A DNA stretch of 64,000 nucleotides, from positions 248,001 to 312,000 of the forward strand of contig NW_023501070.1 of NCBI RefSeq assembly GCF_014066305.1, given 5' to 3'. The DNA comes from Letharia columbiana (lineage: Eukaryota; Ascomycota; Lecanoromycetes; Lecanorales; Parmeliaceae). Shown here piece by piece: positions 11,341 to 22,643 of the stretch (position 1 is the stretch's first letter; each line of letters opens with the position of its first letter). The position numbers and the translations under genes were made by a program. The notes beneath the pieces are model-generated. The model was not told the DNA's origin. It made no database searches and worked only from the letters and a program-made list of their open reading frames with translations.

Positions 11341-13259
11341 GGCGGACGAGGGAAGAGAAGTAAGATAGCAAATTCCTGTCGGTTGCTTGGAATGAAGACG
11401 CGAATATGCAAGAGCGGCATCAAGTTCTTGTCTCTGGCTGCTTTGGAATAAAAGGAACTTACCACCTCGGATATCAACGACTATAACCACGGAGGAGATC
11501 AGACCTGGGTCAAAGATGGCATCTTCTTTACCATGCCTACTTTCTGCTGTCAGCATTGCATGCACCGCATGTAGCGTAACATCGTTGGTCGACTCACGTA
11601 GGGCACTGGGAGCCGACGCTCGTCACTCGCATCTGCACTGCGCCTTGTTCAAAATGTCATGAAGTCATCGAGCATTCTTTCGCTTCGCCAATTCAAAGGC
11701 TGCATATTGCTCCAATTGCAAACAATCAAAAGGTTTTGGTAGCTATTTCAGACCGGCGGAGCAAAAAGATAATTCGTGGGTGTTCCTGTGGGGCTTGGGG
11801 TGGTGGATGCAGGCCTAGACCCGAGGTATCGCTTGGTGCATGCTAAGGGGGGGAAGTCGAAACATTGATCCAGTCGAGAGCAATGGATTTCATTCCCTTT
11901 TCCAAGGCTGTATTGCGCGGTATATGCAAGTACTTTTGGGCTGCAGCCCTGCAGGTCACCGAATTCTTCGGGAATAAGCAGGGGATAAACCGGGCTGTCC
12001 ATCTGCTTAAAGATTATTGCTTGAAGGCCATACGGTACAAGTAGAGTGAGATTCGTTAATGGCTCGATCCATCAAGACCGAGATTGAAAACGTATGAATT
12101 CAAAACAGTTGCCTGGATCTTTGCAGCAGAGGTCTTGTCCTTTGAGGGACGAGGCTTGGTGGACTGATTGCGGCTGAGCCTGCCTCATGCGAAGTAATAA
12201 ATCCTGAGCCTGATCCCGGAATCTTGGTTCAAACCGCACCTTTGTGTTCAACGAGCAAAAGAAACCCATCGTCTCAATCATGACTTAGCCTTTCATTGTC
12301 TACGTCCACGTTCCACAGTCCTAAGCGTTACAAGATTGCCATCATCTTAGATGGGCTTCAAACACCGTACGCGAAGGCTTCGTCAATAGTTTCGTTGAAT
12401 TGAGGAAGTCGGCTTATACAGGCCTCAATCCTAAGTGAAAGATCAGCGCATTCGTAAATCACCACCAAGCTCTAGCTCTCGCCCTCACTGCGTGTCCAAC
12501 ACCCCAAGCACCTCCACCCACCGAGAACTCCAATACAAACATGACGCTTTGGTAACAAGATAATCTTGTACCAGTACGAGTCCCTACCTCCTTATCTCTT
12601 ATCAGAGCATCATGCAGGTTGTTATACTCAATACCATATAGGCCCTTTGATACCGTTGGCTAGGTAGCTTCCAGAGCATAACCAAAGGTACTCGTAGTTA
12701 GCTTGTGCGGGTAAACAACATGGATAGAGCTGTCAGTAGTCTTCAACAAGCTTCAGTAGAACTCAACGCTGTCGGCTTGTTAGCGCCGAACAATTACTTA
12801 CCAGACACATATTGTGATATATATCAACCTCACGTAAGGCAAGACGGATAAATGCGATGGTAGTATGATACGCTTCATAAAAAGCTTTTTAAACATTCGT
12901 TGAGGATGGGAGAACTTAGCAAACGTCCACGTTCAAGTTGGGTCAATCCCCACATTGGTAGCTTTTGATCGAAGTTCTGCGATGGGTGTGTACAGGTAGT
13001 CCGACGGATTCAGGAAGTGCGGCAAGCCATGTCCAGTAACGCAACTCGGAATTGAACAATTAAAGAGCTGCTCGTGTAGTAATCTCAACATTTGCTTTGA
13101 CCAATAAAAAGGGGAAACCCAAAAGATGTGAGTCATCGAGCAACGACGAGACTCAGACAGCATCATCCTCTACTCTACAGCGGACGCTAGAAATCCACGG
13201 TTTCATTTAAAAATTTGACCTCCCCGCCTTCTAGCCCCCATCCACAGTCCGATATCACC
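11341..13259. other. 1.9-kb intergenic region, no gene seen
   Basis: Only short, overlapping open frames without family resemblance. The last few hundred bases should contain the Gemin2-like gene promoter; the first part, the rhodopsin-domain gene promoter. No tRNA-like hairpin was found. Confidence 0.55.
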
Positions 13260-14910
13260 ATGACCAATAAACGCGAGCATCCCGATAATCAAGATGGGGA
13301 GAGTGCCCTCAACCGCAAACGGACCCGGTTCAACAACCTGGACGGCAGCGACGACTTGCCCGCATCTTCCCAGTCCCGCATCGACCCTACCTACGGCCAG
13401 CGTGGCGCCTTCCCGGGCCTCGAGGATTCCCATGATGACGGTGGGCTCTTTTACGGACCTGCCAGCGATGGTTTAGAGTATCTACGCATGGTCAGGTAAG
13501 TCGCGTGACCCCCAGCTTCTCCCAAGCAACAAATGCTGAGACTCTTTATCCAGCGCGTAAGCCACAACTGCAAGAGCTGACCGCATTCTGTGTGCCTATA
13601 GATCAGAAGCGAAGACTGTTCCTAACCTTCTCGTCGCTCCAATTTCACCTACTGTTCAATCCAGGAAGAATGACCTCTACGCGGACTATCCTCAAGGCTA
13701 CTACTCCAATGGCGCATACACTGCCACTCCTGTTCCTTTCTCCAACCACAATCAGAAACACACGAATGGTGGGCAACAGGAAGATCAAGATCCCCAGGAA
13801 GCATACTACGCTTCACTCTGCGCGCGCTTTACAGAACTTACCGAAGTGCTCCAATCACCACCCTCTCGCGCTGCGCCAGACAAAAATGATGTCTACTATC
13901 TTGATTGGAGGAGCCACCGAGTATGGCGGGGAAAGATACTTAACACAACGCCTACAATGGTCCTGCTGGCGCAGCTTACGCAAGAGAGCGTGATCTGCGG
14001 ACTGGAGGTACTCGAATTTTTGTTGACCTTCGCAAATCGGAGAGGAAAAAAAGGCAAGAACATTGGAGCTTGGACTTGGGGCTTGCTGGGCAGATGCAGG
14101 GAGGTAGGGCAGATGGGTAGTGAAGAGGTTGGAGTGTTGAGGAAGTTGGGGAAGCAGGCTGTTTGCTTGTTGAGGAGGATCAATGAGGGGGGGGTCATTG
14201 GCGAGGCTGTAGATGAGCCAGATATGGACGCGGGAGAAGAAGACGACGAAGAGGGAGAAGGTAAAGAGAAGAGAGCGGAAGACGGGGCCGATTTCCTGGA
14301 TGCTGTGGATGCGGATGATGGCCATTCTCCGTATATCGATTTCATTACTACGGCCGCGGAGGGCCATGACGGCAACAGCGAGGCTCATCCGGTAGCCACC
14401 ATGTCTGATGCTGATTTGGCGAAAGCGAAGCAGCATATCCTCGACTCTCTTGGGCCCAATCAAGCACAAAACGATTCCACGGAGACCAAAACCAGCAATA
14501 AAAATGATAGACAAAGCCCGACACTCACCTACCCTGCTTCTGAACTAGAAGTGGATGACATTACTACGGCGGCATTGAGCCATGACGGCAACAGCGAAGC
14601 TCCCCCAATAGCTACCATGTCTGACGCTGATTTCCCGAAAGCGAAGCAACATATTTCCAATTCTCTTGGGCCCAATCAAACACAAACTGATTTCCTGGGG
14701 ACCAATGCCAGCAATAAAGATGATATACAAATCCCCCCACCGACTTACCCAGTCACAGAATTAGGAACAGATGATGGAGGTCTGGATGAGAAGACAGATG
14801 AGAAGGCAACGATACATGCTACGCTTGATATGCTTGTCACGATTATAGGCGAATTATACGGGCAGAGGGACTTGCTGGATGGAAGGCTTCTATGGGATGA
14901 GATGCAGTAG
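13260..14910 (+). CDS. GEMIN2: Gemin2/SIP1-like SMN-complex protein
   Basis: Gemin2 (survival-motor-neuron-interacting protein 1, yeast Brr1 relatives) helps assemble spliceosomal U snRNPs. Exons 13260-13495 and 13602-14910, 514 residues. Seen: the N-terminal EYLRMVRSEA segment split by the intron, YYLDWRSHRVWRG, the central helical TQESVICGLEVLEFLL, WGLLGRCREVGQMGSEE, and the C-terminal TLDMLVTIIGELYGQRDLLDGR that is typical of the family. Between the helical core and the C-terminal helix lies an acidic insert followed by two tandem copies of a roughly 70-residue unit (each with HDGNSEA, ATMSDAD, KAKQHI and SLGPNQ), making this protein longer than most Gemin2 proteins. ATG at 13260 in context TCACCATGACC. 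Family call is by remembered motifs. Confidence 0.82.
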
Positions 14911-15672
14911 CCCTATCTTGTGGACTAGGGCTGGAGTTGAATAAATCACGTCCAAAGATGCCCTTGAGATTGATATACTTAACAAATCCTCTTTCAATTG
15001 ATAGAAGAGTCCAATCCGGTATGGTGTACCTTAGGGATCCAACTAGCGAATGGTGCTAAACTGGTCAAGGCTAAATGGATGCAAAATTTAACCAATCAAG
15101 TGTGTCCCTAGCCATTTTCAACAGTTGATGGCCGGGAGAACCCCGGGTCGATTCCTGGTACCTCAGTTGGTGACCTTTGCTTCTCAGTCTCCTTTCCACC
15201 TGAGATCGATGACCACGAGGTCTGTCTCGCTGCAGCAGCTCTTGCGCGCCTCTAAGATGCCTGAGGGGTGGGAGGGGTGACGGCCGAGACGACCCGCGCG
15301 CAGAGGTTGCTAAAAATGGACCAGCACAGCTTCCTTCCACCTCGTATCTGAAGAAGATCACTAGCGAATAAAATCTTTCAGTTCAAGCATCTATGGATGC
15401 CTATACTGCTGACTTTGGCGAAAGTGATGCGATTGAACGCCTGATGCTTGATTGCAGACTATTTCGAGCTCCATGAACCCCCCCCCCCTCCTACAGCTTG
15501 CGCCTATGTGTTCCGTATGCTTTTTGACTTCTGTTTCGTATGGAGAGCACTGCCTCTTCGCAGTGGATTCCGAGGATCCTTTGCCATGACTACTTCTCAT
15601 TTTCTTTATCTTCTGCTCTGTCATGCTGAGAAATTCCCATGCTCCTCGTTCATCTCCGATCATATTCCAGTC
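14911..15672. other. Intergenic, no gene seen
   Basis: Contains a poly-C run near 15480-15488. A + frame upstream of the next gene is open from 15448 but lacks family features, so the ATG at 15673 is preferred as the start of that gene. Confidence 0.5.
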
Positions 15673-16455
15673 ATGTCTACGTCCATCTCAAACGAGCAAC
15701 AAGTCCTTCAAACTATCTCCTTCACTATACTCAATGACAGCACCATTGAACACAGGTTCTCGCACGAAGGCAGAAGATGGAGGAAAGCTATGCGGACGAT
15801 CAGGAAGCAGACAGGATGGCTACGGACGCTTTGGGGTCGGGACATGAATACCTCCCATAAGGTTGATATATTCATTGGTATGAAAGAGAAAGTTCAATTC
15901 TAATTCCGTGACCTTTCTGCCTCTGAGCACTGAAGCAAATTATTGATTTTATATTTCTCGATTGCAGTCTGGACCGACATCCAAGCAGCAGAATCATTCG
16001 AAACAAGCCCTACTTTTGACGTTGTCCTCGAAGGCATCAATATCTCTCCACTCAAAGTCCACTGCATTACCACCCACAGCAATCTATCTCCACACGGCCT
16101 TACAGAATTGGTCACTCTCTTCTTCCCCCCAGCCCTTACGCACGAGGACCAAGAGTTCTTCGAAGAACAATTACAACATTATACCGCAAGACTTCCGCAC
16201 GATGAAATCCGATCAATGGTCCACGGTTGGACTCTAGGACCGGTGAAGCGCGGTGCAGATACTGCGAGAGTTTGTCTGGTTTTCTTGGAGTGGGGAAGCT
16301 TGGATCAGATGTTCACGGTTAAAAGGAATGAAGATTCGCTATTCAATAACTGTTTTGTGCCATTGAGGGATGAGGCCGAGAGGGGAGCGAGGACAGCGCT
16401 CTATACTAAGTTGAGGGATGCCGGGAAGGAGAGGTCGGTTTGTGCGTTCATGTGA
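15673..16455 (+). CDS. Hypothetical protein, possible dimeric alpha/beta barrel (ABM-like)
   Basis: Two exons, 15673-15877 and 15968-16455, give 230 residues; the intron has a GTATGA donor, a GATTGCAG acceptor and keeps phase. The pattern (FTILNDSTIEHRFSHEGRRWRKAM, then GWLRTLWGRDMNTSHKVDIFIVWTD, each split here by other residues) resembles the ferredoxin-like dimeric alpha/beta barrel seen in antibiotic-biosynthesis-monooxygenase-type proteins, with a second related half from about residue 90. No catalytic residues can be assigned. No signal peptide or membrane helix is seen, so it is probably cytosolic. The gene stands alone between Gemin2 and eS27. Existence of the gene is likely; the fold call is tentative. 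Confidence 0.65.
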
Positions 16456-17043
16456 GGGATGGAATGTTGATGATTAATGATGATAATGGATGGGGACGAA
16501 GGCTTCAGATGCAGAAACTCGGTATAGAGCGAAGATTTCTAAATCAGATAGCCTGACTGTGTTCGAAGAAGATATACCATCTCCGACAGACTGCAAGCAG
16601 CAGGTTCTAGTATACCTGATTGTTCTCTTCTGCTTCGATAGCTCCGGAACGTCGAAGGGTGAGGTAGAACCCCTGATAGAGGACAAACTTTCTATGCAAT
16701 CACTGGCAGTGGTTCTGATCGGTACATTGTTGTAGCCAGATGATCCAGGCAGAATATCAAACATACCTTGACGAAGTAAGTAGTAAGTCCAAGCAAAGTA
16801 AAGACATCGGACATCGGGAGCTGCTACTCTCGTTAAGGCCACTAGCCGATCGCTAGATTCTAGCGCCTTGGCAATCACACGACAGGCCGAGTTGAATTTG
16901 TGACTGCAACACCGCACAAAACATTGACTCATTCGCCACAAACCACAGTCTCTTCCAGCTACACAGAACCCTCGACCTCAAACACTCAGTCAGACAAAGA
17001 AGCTGCACACAAATCTCAAAGAGCACAATACACGACCGCCAAG
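16456..17043. other. Intergenic, upstream of eS27
   Basis: A 155-codon minus frame (16941-16474) is open but has no recognisable family and covers the expected eS27 promoter, so it was not called. Confidence 0.5.
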
Positions 17044-17481
17044 ATGGTACGCCGCCCGAGCGGAAGATAGGGAGCATGACTTCACCAACCGCCATCTGCT
17101 AACATCTCCACTACAGGTTCTCGCAATCGATCTCCTCAACCCCACGCCTGCTGCTGAGTCGAGGAAGCACAAGCTCAAGGTGAGCCACTACCTCTTTCCT
17201 CTACTGACTCTCCCATCACGCCGCGATCAGTGGCGTCCCCCCTTCACCGCCCTCCCGACACCAAAATAAGCCAACTGACATGTGAAAAACCGTGCTAGAC
17301 CCTCGTACCGGCCCCCCGCTCCTTCTTCATGGACGTCAAGTGCCCCGGCTGCTTCACCATCACAACCGTCTTCTCGCACGCCCAAACCGTCGTCATCTGC
17401 GGCGGCTGCTCGACCGTGCTGTGCCAGCCGACCGGTGGGAAGGCGAGACTGACGGAGGGCTGCTCCTTTAGGCGGAAGTAG
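17044..17481 (+). CDS. RPS27: 40S ribosomal protein eS27 (S27)
   Basis: Zinc-ribbon protein of the small ribosomal subunit. Three exons: 17044-17046 (only the ATG), 17117-17179, 17299-17481; product 82 residues, the normal family length. The start [10 protein letters not shown] and the end [10 protein letters not shown] match the family, with the zinc ligands CPGC and CGGC and the conserved SHAQTVVIC between. An intron directly after the start codon places the translation start at the end of the first exon. Introns of 70 and 119 bp are longer than the local average, as is frequent in ribosomal protein genes. Confidence 0.96.
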
Positions 17482-17966
17482 ATGCGTCCTGGTGCGGAAG
17501 AAGCCAAAAGGGGAGAGTGAGTGATGGTTGTTGTTGATGGGACGACGATGATGAAGTTTGCAAGTGGTACTCGAACAGAAAACAGCGAGGCAGGATAAAA
17601 GATGGTCATCTACGGGCGTTTTGCATTGTGATACCGGATATCTTGCTTGCTTTGAACACATGGCCTGAAGAATGCTGGTGGCGGCGGTGGATGATTTTGA
17701 TGCAACGGATGTATGCTAGGGGCAATCGAAGCATGCAAAAACACCGTCCACAGGGCCTGCCCTATGTGATGTTTGAAACTCTGCGACGTCTCGATCTCTA
17801 CCCTCTCCCTCCCATCTCTCACTCTACTCTGACAACCACTTACTTCCAGCCGCCAACACAGCTACGCAGATCCGACGCAATCGCTACCGGAACCCAATCT
17901 CCCATCGCCACCAACCTCCCCAACTGCCCCCCCACCCAAACTCTCATCCCCAGCGAAGACCCAAAA

Positions 17967-19017
17967 ATGCCCTCCTTCACCCTCTCAACCCACACCCTCC
18001 TTTCACCCTCCAACCACCCCCAAGAACCCAACCTCCACCACCCCCACCCCCACTCCCCGCGCCATCCTCCCCGCTCCTCATTCCTTCCTGACCACCACCC
18101 CCTCCCACCCGCAACCATCCAACCACAACACCCTAGGCCGGACGCCCGACCCCGTCGTCGAAAGGCCATAATAGCCTGCCGACAACCCCAGAGCGGAATA
18201 CACTCTAGACGCCGCATTTGACCACGGCGTCAATTTTTGGCACTCGACGCTGGGGTGGAGCCAATGGGGAGTGCGGGATGCCGTAATATGGTAAGGTACA
18301 ATTGCCGTTGCTGGAGATGCAAGATTGGGGACGCGGATGCCGTGTTCCGAGATCCGGGCGGCAGGGTGTTGAGAGAATGGTGCGGGTTCTCGGCTCGGGG
18401 TGTATGTTCCGTGCGTGGAGACAGTGGGCTGGGCGTTGGGTGTTTCTTTGTTGATATATATCTCTGTTTGGGTTGGGCATGGATCTGGGGAGGGGGGAGT
18501 GGCCGGGACTGGAAGGGTTGGGGTATGAAGAGTGGGAGGGGAAGATTGGGGAGTTGGCTGAGACGCGTTAGAATGTTGGTTGTAAGGTGGTGAGGAGTGT
18601 GGATGGGAGTCATTTGATTTTTGGAGATCGGTATGATGGGAACAGGGGGATACCAGAGGGAGTGCTGGAGGCGATGGAGAAATTCGTCGACGTGCTGAGT
18701 GCGCAGTACTTCCGCGAACCTGCTCAGGGCTATCGAAAAGTGATGGTGCAGGAGTGCGATGGATGGCAGAAGCTGTGCGGAAAGCCTGTGCTGGTAGCTG
18801 AAATCGGCAATTGGTGTGCTACGGAGATGAATCCGCAACGGAAGAGTGCGCTGGACGGGCACGAAGAGAGAGGCAGGGATTATGGAGGCACGGTAGGGTT
18901 GCTCATGAACCAAAAATGGTGTGTCGGGGTTCACTGGTTTGGATATGTTAAAAACAAGGGGGGAAGGGGAAGGGGATGGGGATTGTTGATGCATTCGATG
19001 AGCCGCACGAGGAGATG
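17967..19017 (+). pseudogene. Decayed glycoside hydrolase (agarase/GH-A-like)
   Basis: Pieces of a glycoside-hydrolase-like protein appear in shifting frames: MPSFTLSTHTLLSPS at 17967, a middle piece around 18200-18295 (FDHGVNFWHSTLGWSQWG) and a C-terminal piece 18587-19017 with FGDRYDGN, GVLEAMEKFVDVLSAQYF, KPVLVAEIGNWCATE and CVGVHWFGYV. The pieces are separated by stops (tandem stop codons near 18170) and frame changes that no GT-AG intron repairs. The EIGNW segment is where clan GH-A enzymes keep a catalytic glutamate. Substrate unknown; agarase-like enzymes are one remembered match. The opposite strand is open for 295 codons only because of base composition. Confidence 0.6.
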
Positions 19018-19394
19018 ACGGAGGCGATTGCTTCTTGCCATCGATCGATATTGGAGAGTGAGAGTTCGAAGTGAGGACTTGAGCAGAAAGGGAATTGCCG
19101 GACATTGAGATGAACACTTTTCTTCCATGTCTAATTCCGATACCAACAACTCGAGTTGCTTAATCCCAGAATCACATAGGGGAGCCCAATATCTCACCAC
19201 GACAATGGAGAATGCTTTAAATAAGACATCGCTCTGGGGTATATGCTCCATTCGAAAAAGCTAGCTGTCCTCAGTCATCAGGCAACACTCGATCTCCGGG
19301 TCAGTAGAAATTTCAAAGAGCTCCAAATCTATCAGTCATGTAACGATCGTAAGCCGTATCCGTTTCCAGTACCCTAGGGACTATGGACAGCAGG
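19018..19394. other. Intergenic, no gene seen
   Basis: Between the hydrolase remnant and the 3' end of the LRR gene. Nothing recognised. Confidence 0.5.
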
Positions 19395-21312
19395 TCATTG
19401 TCGGATCCTCCCACTAGGCGGTATGGTCCTCCTTGTAGGCGAAGTCCGAACGTCGCCATGAACATCTCTTTCCTCTTTTAGCCCTCCAGGCAGCGTTGCA
19501 GAGCTCCACCCTCTGATCAACGGGCTCGCATCTTCCTCCCAGCAAGCCCAACTGCAGCCTCTCCTCAGCAATGGCACTGGCATCTTGTGCAACGCAAGCA
19601 TGTGGTCCAGCTGCCCTCTGAAACCCTGATCCGGGATGCAGTACCACCATTCGATCCACTCTGTGCGTGGGATAATGTACTCATGTCCGCAGACAGAGCA
19701 GTTTTTGCCGCCTGCTTCTTTGAGCTTCCAGGTTGTCTGGAGGAGCTGCGTGAGATGTTCTGGACAGTCTTGCGGGATGAGAAAAGGAAGTTGGCTCAGT
19801 TGTGGTGACTTTTTGCAAGCGCGTAAGGCGAGTTCGAGAAGGGATGGTGTTTTGGTACGTTCTTCTGGCGGCGGCCCGAGGAACTCATCGTCTGCTTGGG
19901 GTTCAGGCCAGTGCTCTGGGATAGACGATGGAGCCGGTGGCCAATGGCGCAGTGAAGCGCCAGTAATATCGAGGAAAGCGATACGTGTCGAGGCTAATTG
20001 TTGGCATGGCTCACCGGACTTGAGCTCTCGGCTGGATGCGTGGTTCCAGGTTGATGGAACGGGGCGAATGAAGGGGTTTGGATAGATCATGCATTTTTGG
20101 AGGTTGGCGTGAAGAAGACTAAGGAGCTCCCAAGGAAGCCAATTGAGCTGATTACTGCCTAGATTGAGTTCTTTGAGGTTATTGAGCTCGCCAATTGTCG
20201 GAAGTATCTCCGTCAGATTGTTCGAGCGTAAGCTCAAAACCTCTAGATTCTTCAAATGAAACACCTCCCCAGGTACTTCCTCGAGAAGATTATTCGATAG
20301 ATATAGCCGTAGTGCTGGCGTCAATGACTGATAGCGATTCCCCTTGCCCTGCTTCGGTACTATTCTTGTATGGTAGCGCAGCGGCCGTAGCGTCGGCGTT
20401 CGTACCTGCTGCATGTACATCGTTCTGGATTACGGGTCAGCCGGGACTTGTTGCAAAAGCTCGCACTGCAATGGGAAGCCATATGTCGAGGGGATTGGGT
20501 TCTAAAGAAGCAACATACGACAAGTCGATAGCCTCTCCACCTTGTTCGACACACAGCGTGACTTTCTTTTGTGCTTGTTGTTGGACCAAGTGAAAGCCCA
20601 TCAAATGACCTGGCTGCTTCTGCCAGTATGGAAACACCGGTCCCTCGAAGCCCCCCGGATCTTCCGTTATCTGCAGAGCTCTATTGACCAAAGCTTGCTG
20701 CAATTTTTCCTCTAATGTCTGAGTACAGGGGCCATGAACCTTGTCTCCAAGATCAAGCTCTCTTTCATCCTCATGCCAAAGCTCCTCATCACCGTCAATG
20801 GACCCTCCGCTTTCCATGACTCTCAATACCCTTCGAACAGCGTCCTGCCGATCGTTATCTTCATTCTCCGTAGATGCGTCACTACCCAGCCAGACACCAC
20901 TGTCATGGGTTCTCCTGAAAGGGCCCCTCATGCGGGGCTTCTTTGTAGAGGAAGGTAACGTGACAGTGTTCCAAGACTCGTCTGTTTCATACCATGGTCT
21001 CCGATGCTGTCGCTTGACCCTTGGCCCGTAGTAATTTTCAGCTGAAGAAGCAGGAAGGTCGTCACTTGAGAAGAGGGGCGCGTCACTGGAGCTGGCGAGG
21101 TATTCGTTTCGATCGCGTTTCTTATTCACTGTAGATGCAGTGAAGCTTGGCAGTTCTGGCAAGGTGAGTTCTCCGAAGCTCTGAGTGGATTCTTGGAAGT
21201 CGCTGAAGAGGTCAAAGGTCGTAGCTGAGGTTATGCTATCCAACGATTCAGAGGGTGTACCGCCCTTGTTGCTACTCCCAAGGTCCAACCCTTCCCTCGT
21301 AGGTGAGGCCAT
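19395..21312 (-). CDS. Leucine-rich-repeat protein
   Basis: Two-exon gene, 21312-20467 and 20408-19395, 619 residues. The intron (58 bp, donor GTGCGA, internal GCTGAC, acceptor CATGCAG) was inferred because the upstream frame closes at PG-stop while the downstream frame carries the repeats. N-terminal 220 residues are disordered, acidic and serine-rich. Then follow short leucine-rich repeats: LRLYLSNNLLEEVPGEVF, LKNLEVLSLRSNNLTEI, LKELNLGSNQLNWLPWELL. The C-terminal part has ELALRACKKSPQLSQLPF, a CSVCGHEYIIPRTEWIEWW module and RRGCSWAC, a conserved cysteine arrangement seen in a fungal LRR family of unknown function. Probably a scaffold; no signal peptide, so intracellular. Confidence 0.78.
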
Positions 21313-21884
21313 AATTCAGTCTGTGGATGGGAGATTTGCATACGCATATGTTCTGCACCGTAATTGCCAGGTATTAACATACGAATATCTCAAGGATAAG
21401 ATATATATAGACGAGATTATTGGAAAGTCGTTGTTTGTGACGCGTAGAGTCGCCATTGTTGATATACGGGTATTGGCGTGTGCAGAAGACGTTACAATTT
21501 CTTGGCATTGAGAAAATGGCGCACACACCTGTCAGCTACTTCTACAAGTAGACCCTTATAAAAACATCGCCACGAAGTCTAATAATAAGGTCTACATATT
21601 AATGCTATTCTAAGCTTAGTACTCTTCAAAAGCGTTGTATATCAGAGTATTAGCAACCCGAAAGGCTACCGCTAAGCTCAAAAGCCATGCCTGGGGTGTT
21701 TGCGCTTCACAGCCGCTGCCACCCCTATTTCGGCCTATATGGGGGTCCCGAAGCGCCCCCGAGAGGTAAGCTAGCTTGAGCACCTAGAGTAGTGCACGGG
21801 TTCTCCCGCCTGGCTGCCGATCCTAAGGCACATAAAGTAACATTCTCGAGTCTCAACTCAGCTCTGTCTAACAGCCTCTTCAAG

Positions 21885-22112
21885 CGACCTTAGTGATTGG
21901 CGTTGTCGGAAATCTACGTTTTCTCGGAGCCCGTATCGATGGAGTGAAAGGTGGCCTGGAGAAAGTGAAGCGCGAGATACAGGACGTGAAGCTGGACACG
22001 AAGGAGACGAAGCTGGACATCAAAGCTCTCCTGGCTCGTCAACACGATCTCGAGCTCTAGGATACGGCTTTAGTCGAGAAGCATCTCGAGGACTGTAGGA
22101 AGGGGAAATGAG
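21885..22112 (+). pseudogene. Coiled-coil protein fragment
   Basis: An open stretch after a possible acceptor reads VIGVVGNLRFLGARIDG and then a charged heptad-like series (EKVKREI, DVKLDTKET, KLDIKALLARQ) ending at a stop, followed by more open sequence to a second stop at 22110. It looks like the coil of a larger protein whose other parts are gone. Family not recognised. Confidence 0.35.
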
Positions 22113-22140
22113 CAGGTTGGTGAGCTGGGCACTATTACTC

Positions 22141-22182
22141 TTTGCTTCCTTTGCTTTCCTTTGCTTTCCTTTACTTTCCTTT
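22141..22182. repeat. 10-bp tandem repeat (TTTGCTTTCC)n
   Basis: About four imperfect units of TTTGCTTTCC, pyrimidine-rich, inside a non-coding region. Confidence 0.8.
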
Positions 22183-22643
22183 AATAAGCGTATACCCTAC
22201 GGTTTAAGCACCCTGTGTGCTACCTATTGCTATAGACGACAATCCTCAATTGCTTACTCCACTCTACAAAGTGATCCCGGCATTCCTCCGGTTTCCGGTG
22301 CTGCGAGTATTGAGGCGCCATCTGGAGGCTATTGGCTCGCCGGCGCTGAAGTAAACACCAGCGAAGGCTCTTTGTTAAATGTACCTAAGGTATGATGACG
22401 GAGACTAGAGGATCCGCTCGACGCTAAACCTTTAATCTGGATGTACTCTAAGCTTCAAGATGGGTCTTGTAACCTTGTTTGCATCCAACGTGTATGTGCG
22501 ACAGCTCTGATTCACAAGGCTATATGCCGCGAAGCTCTGAGTCAATGTCTCGTAATACTTGCAGGGATTATAATACTGTTCGTCAGCCGTCCCGCTTCTC
22601 TCAGTGATCTGCCTTCTCGTGGATCACTGCGCAAACAGTCATC

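Larger units (their letters stand above)
21313..22643. other. Mixed remnant region
   Basis: No intact gene. Contains a coiled-coil coding fragment (about 21885-22112), a 10-bp tandem repeat (22141-22182) and a short copy of part of the downstream FAD-oxidase gene (about 22276-22310), each described separately. Confidence 0.6.

Noticed and set aside
13855..14514. 219-codon minus-strand frame in the Gemin2 gene
   Set aside because: Antisense shadow of a repeat-containing coding region.
16474..16941. 155-codon minus-strand frame upstream of eS27
   Set aside because: No ATG context, no conserved motif, covers a promoter region.
18230..19117. 295-codon minus-strand open frame, Pro/His/Ser-rich
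   Set aside because: Opposite strand of the glycoside hydrolase remnant; composition-driven, no family resemblance.
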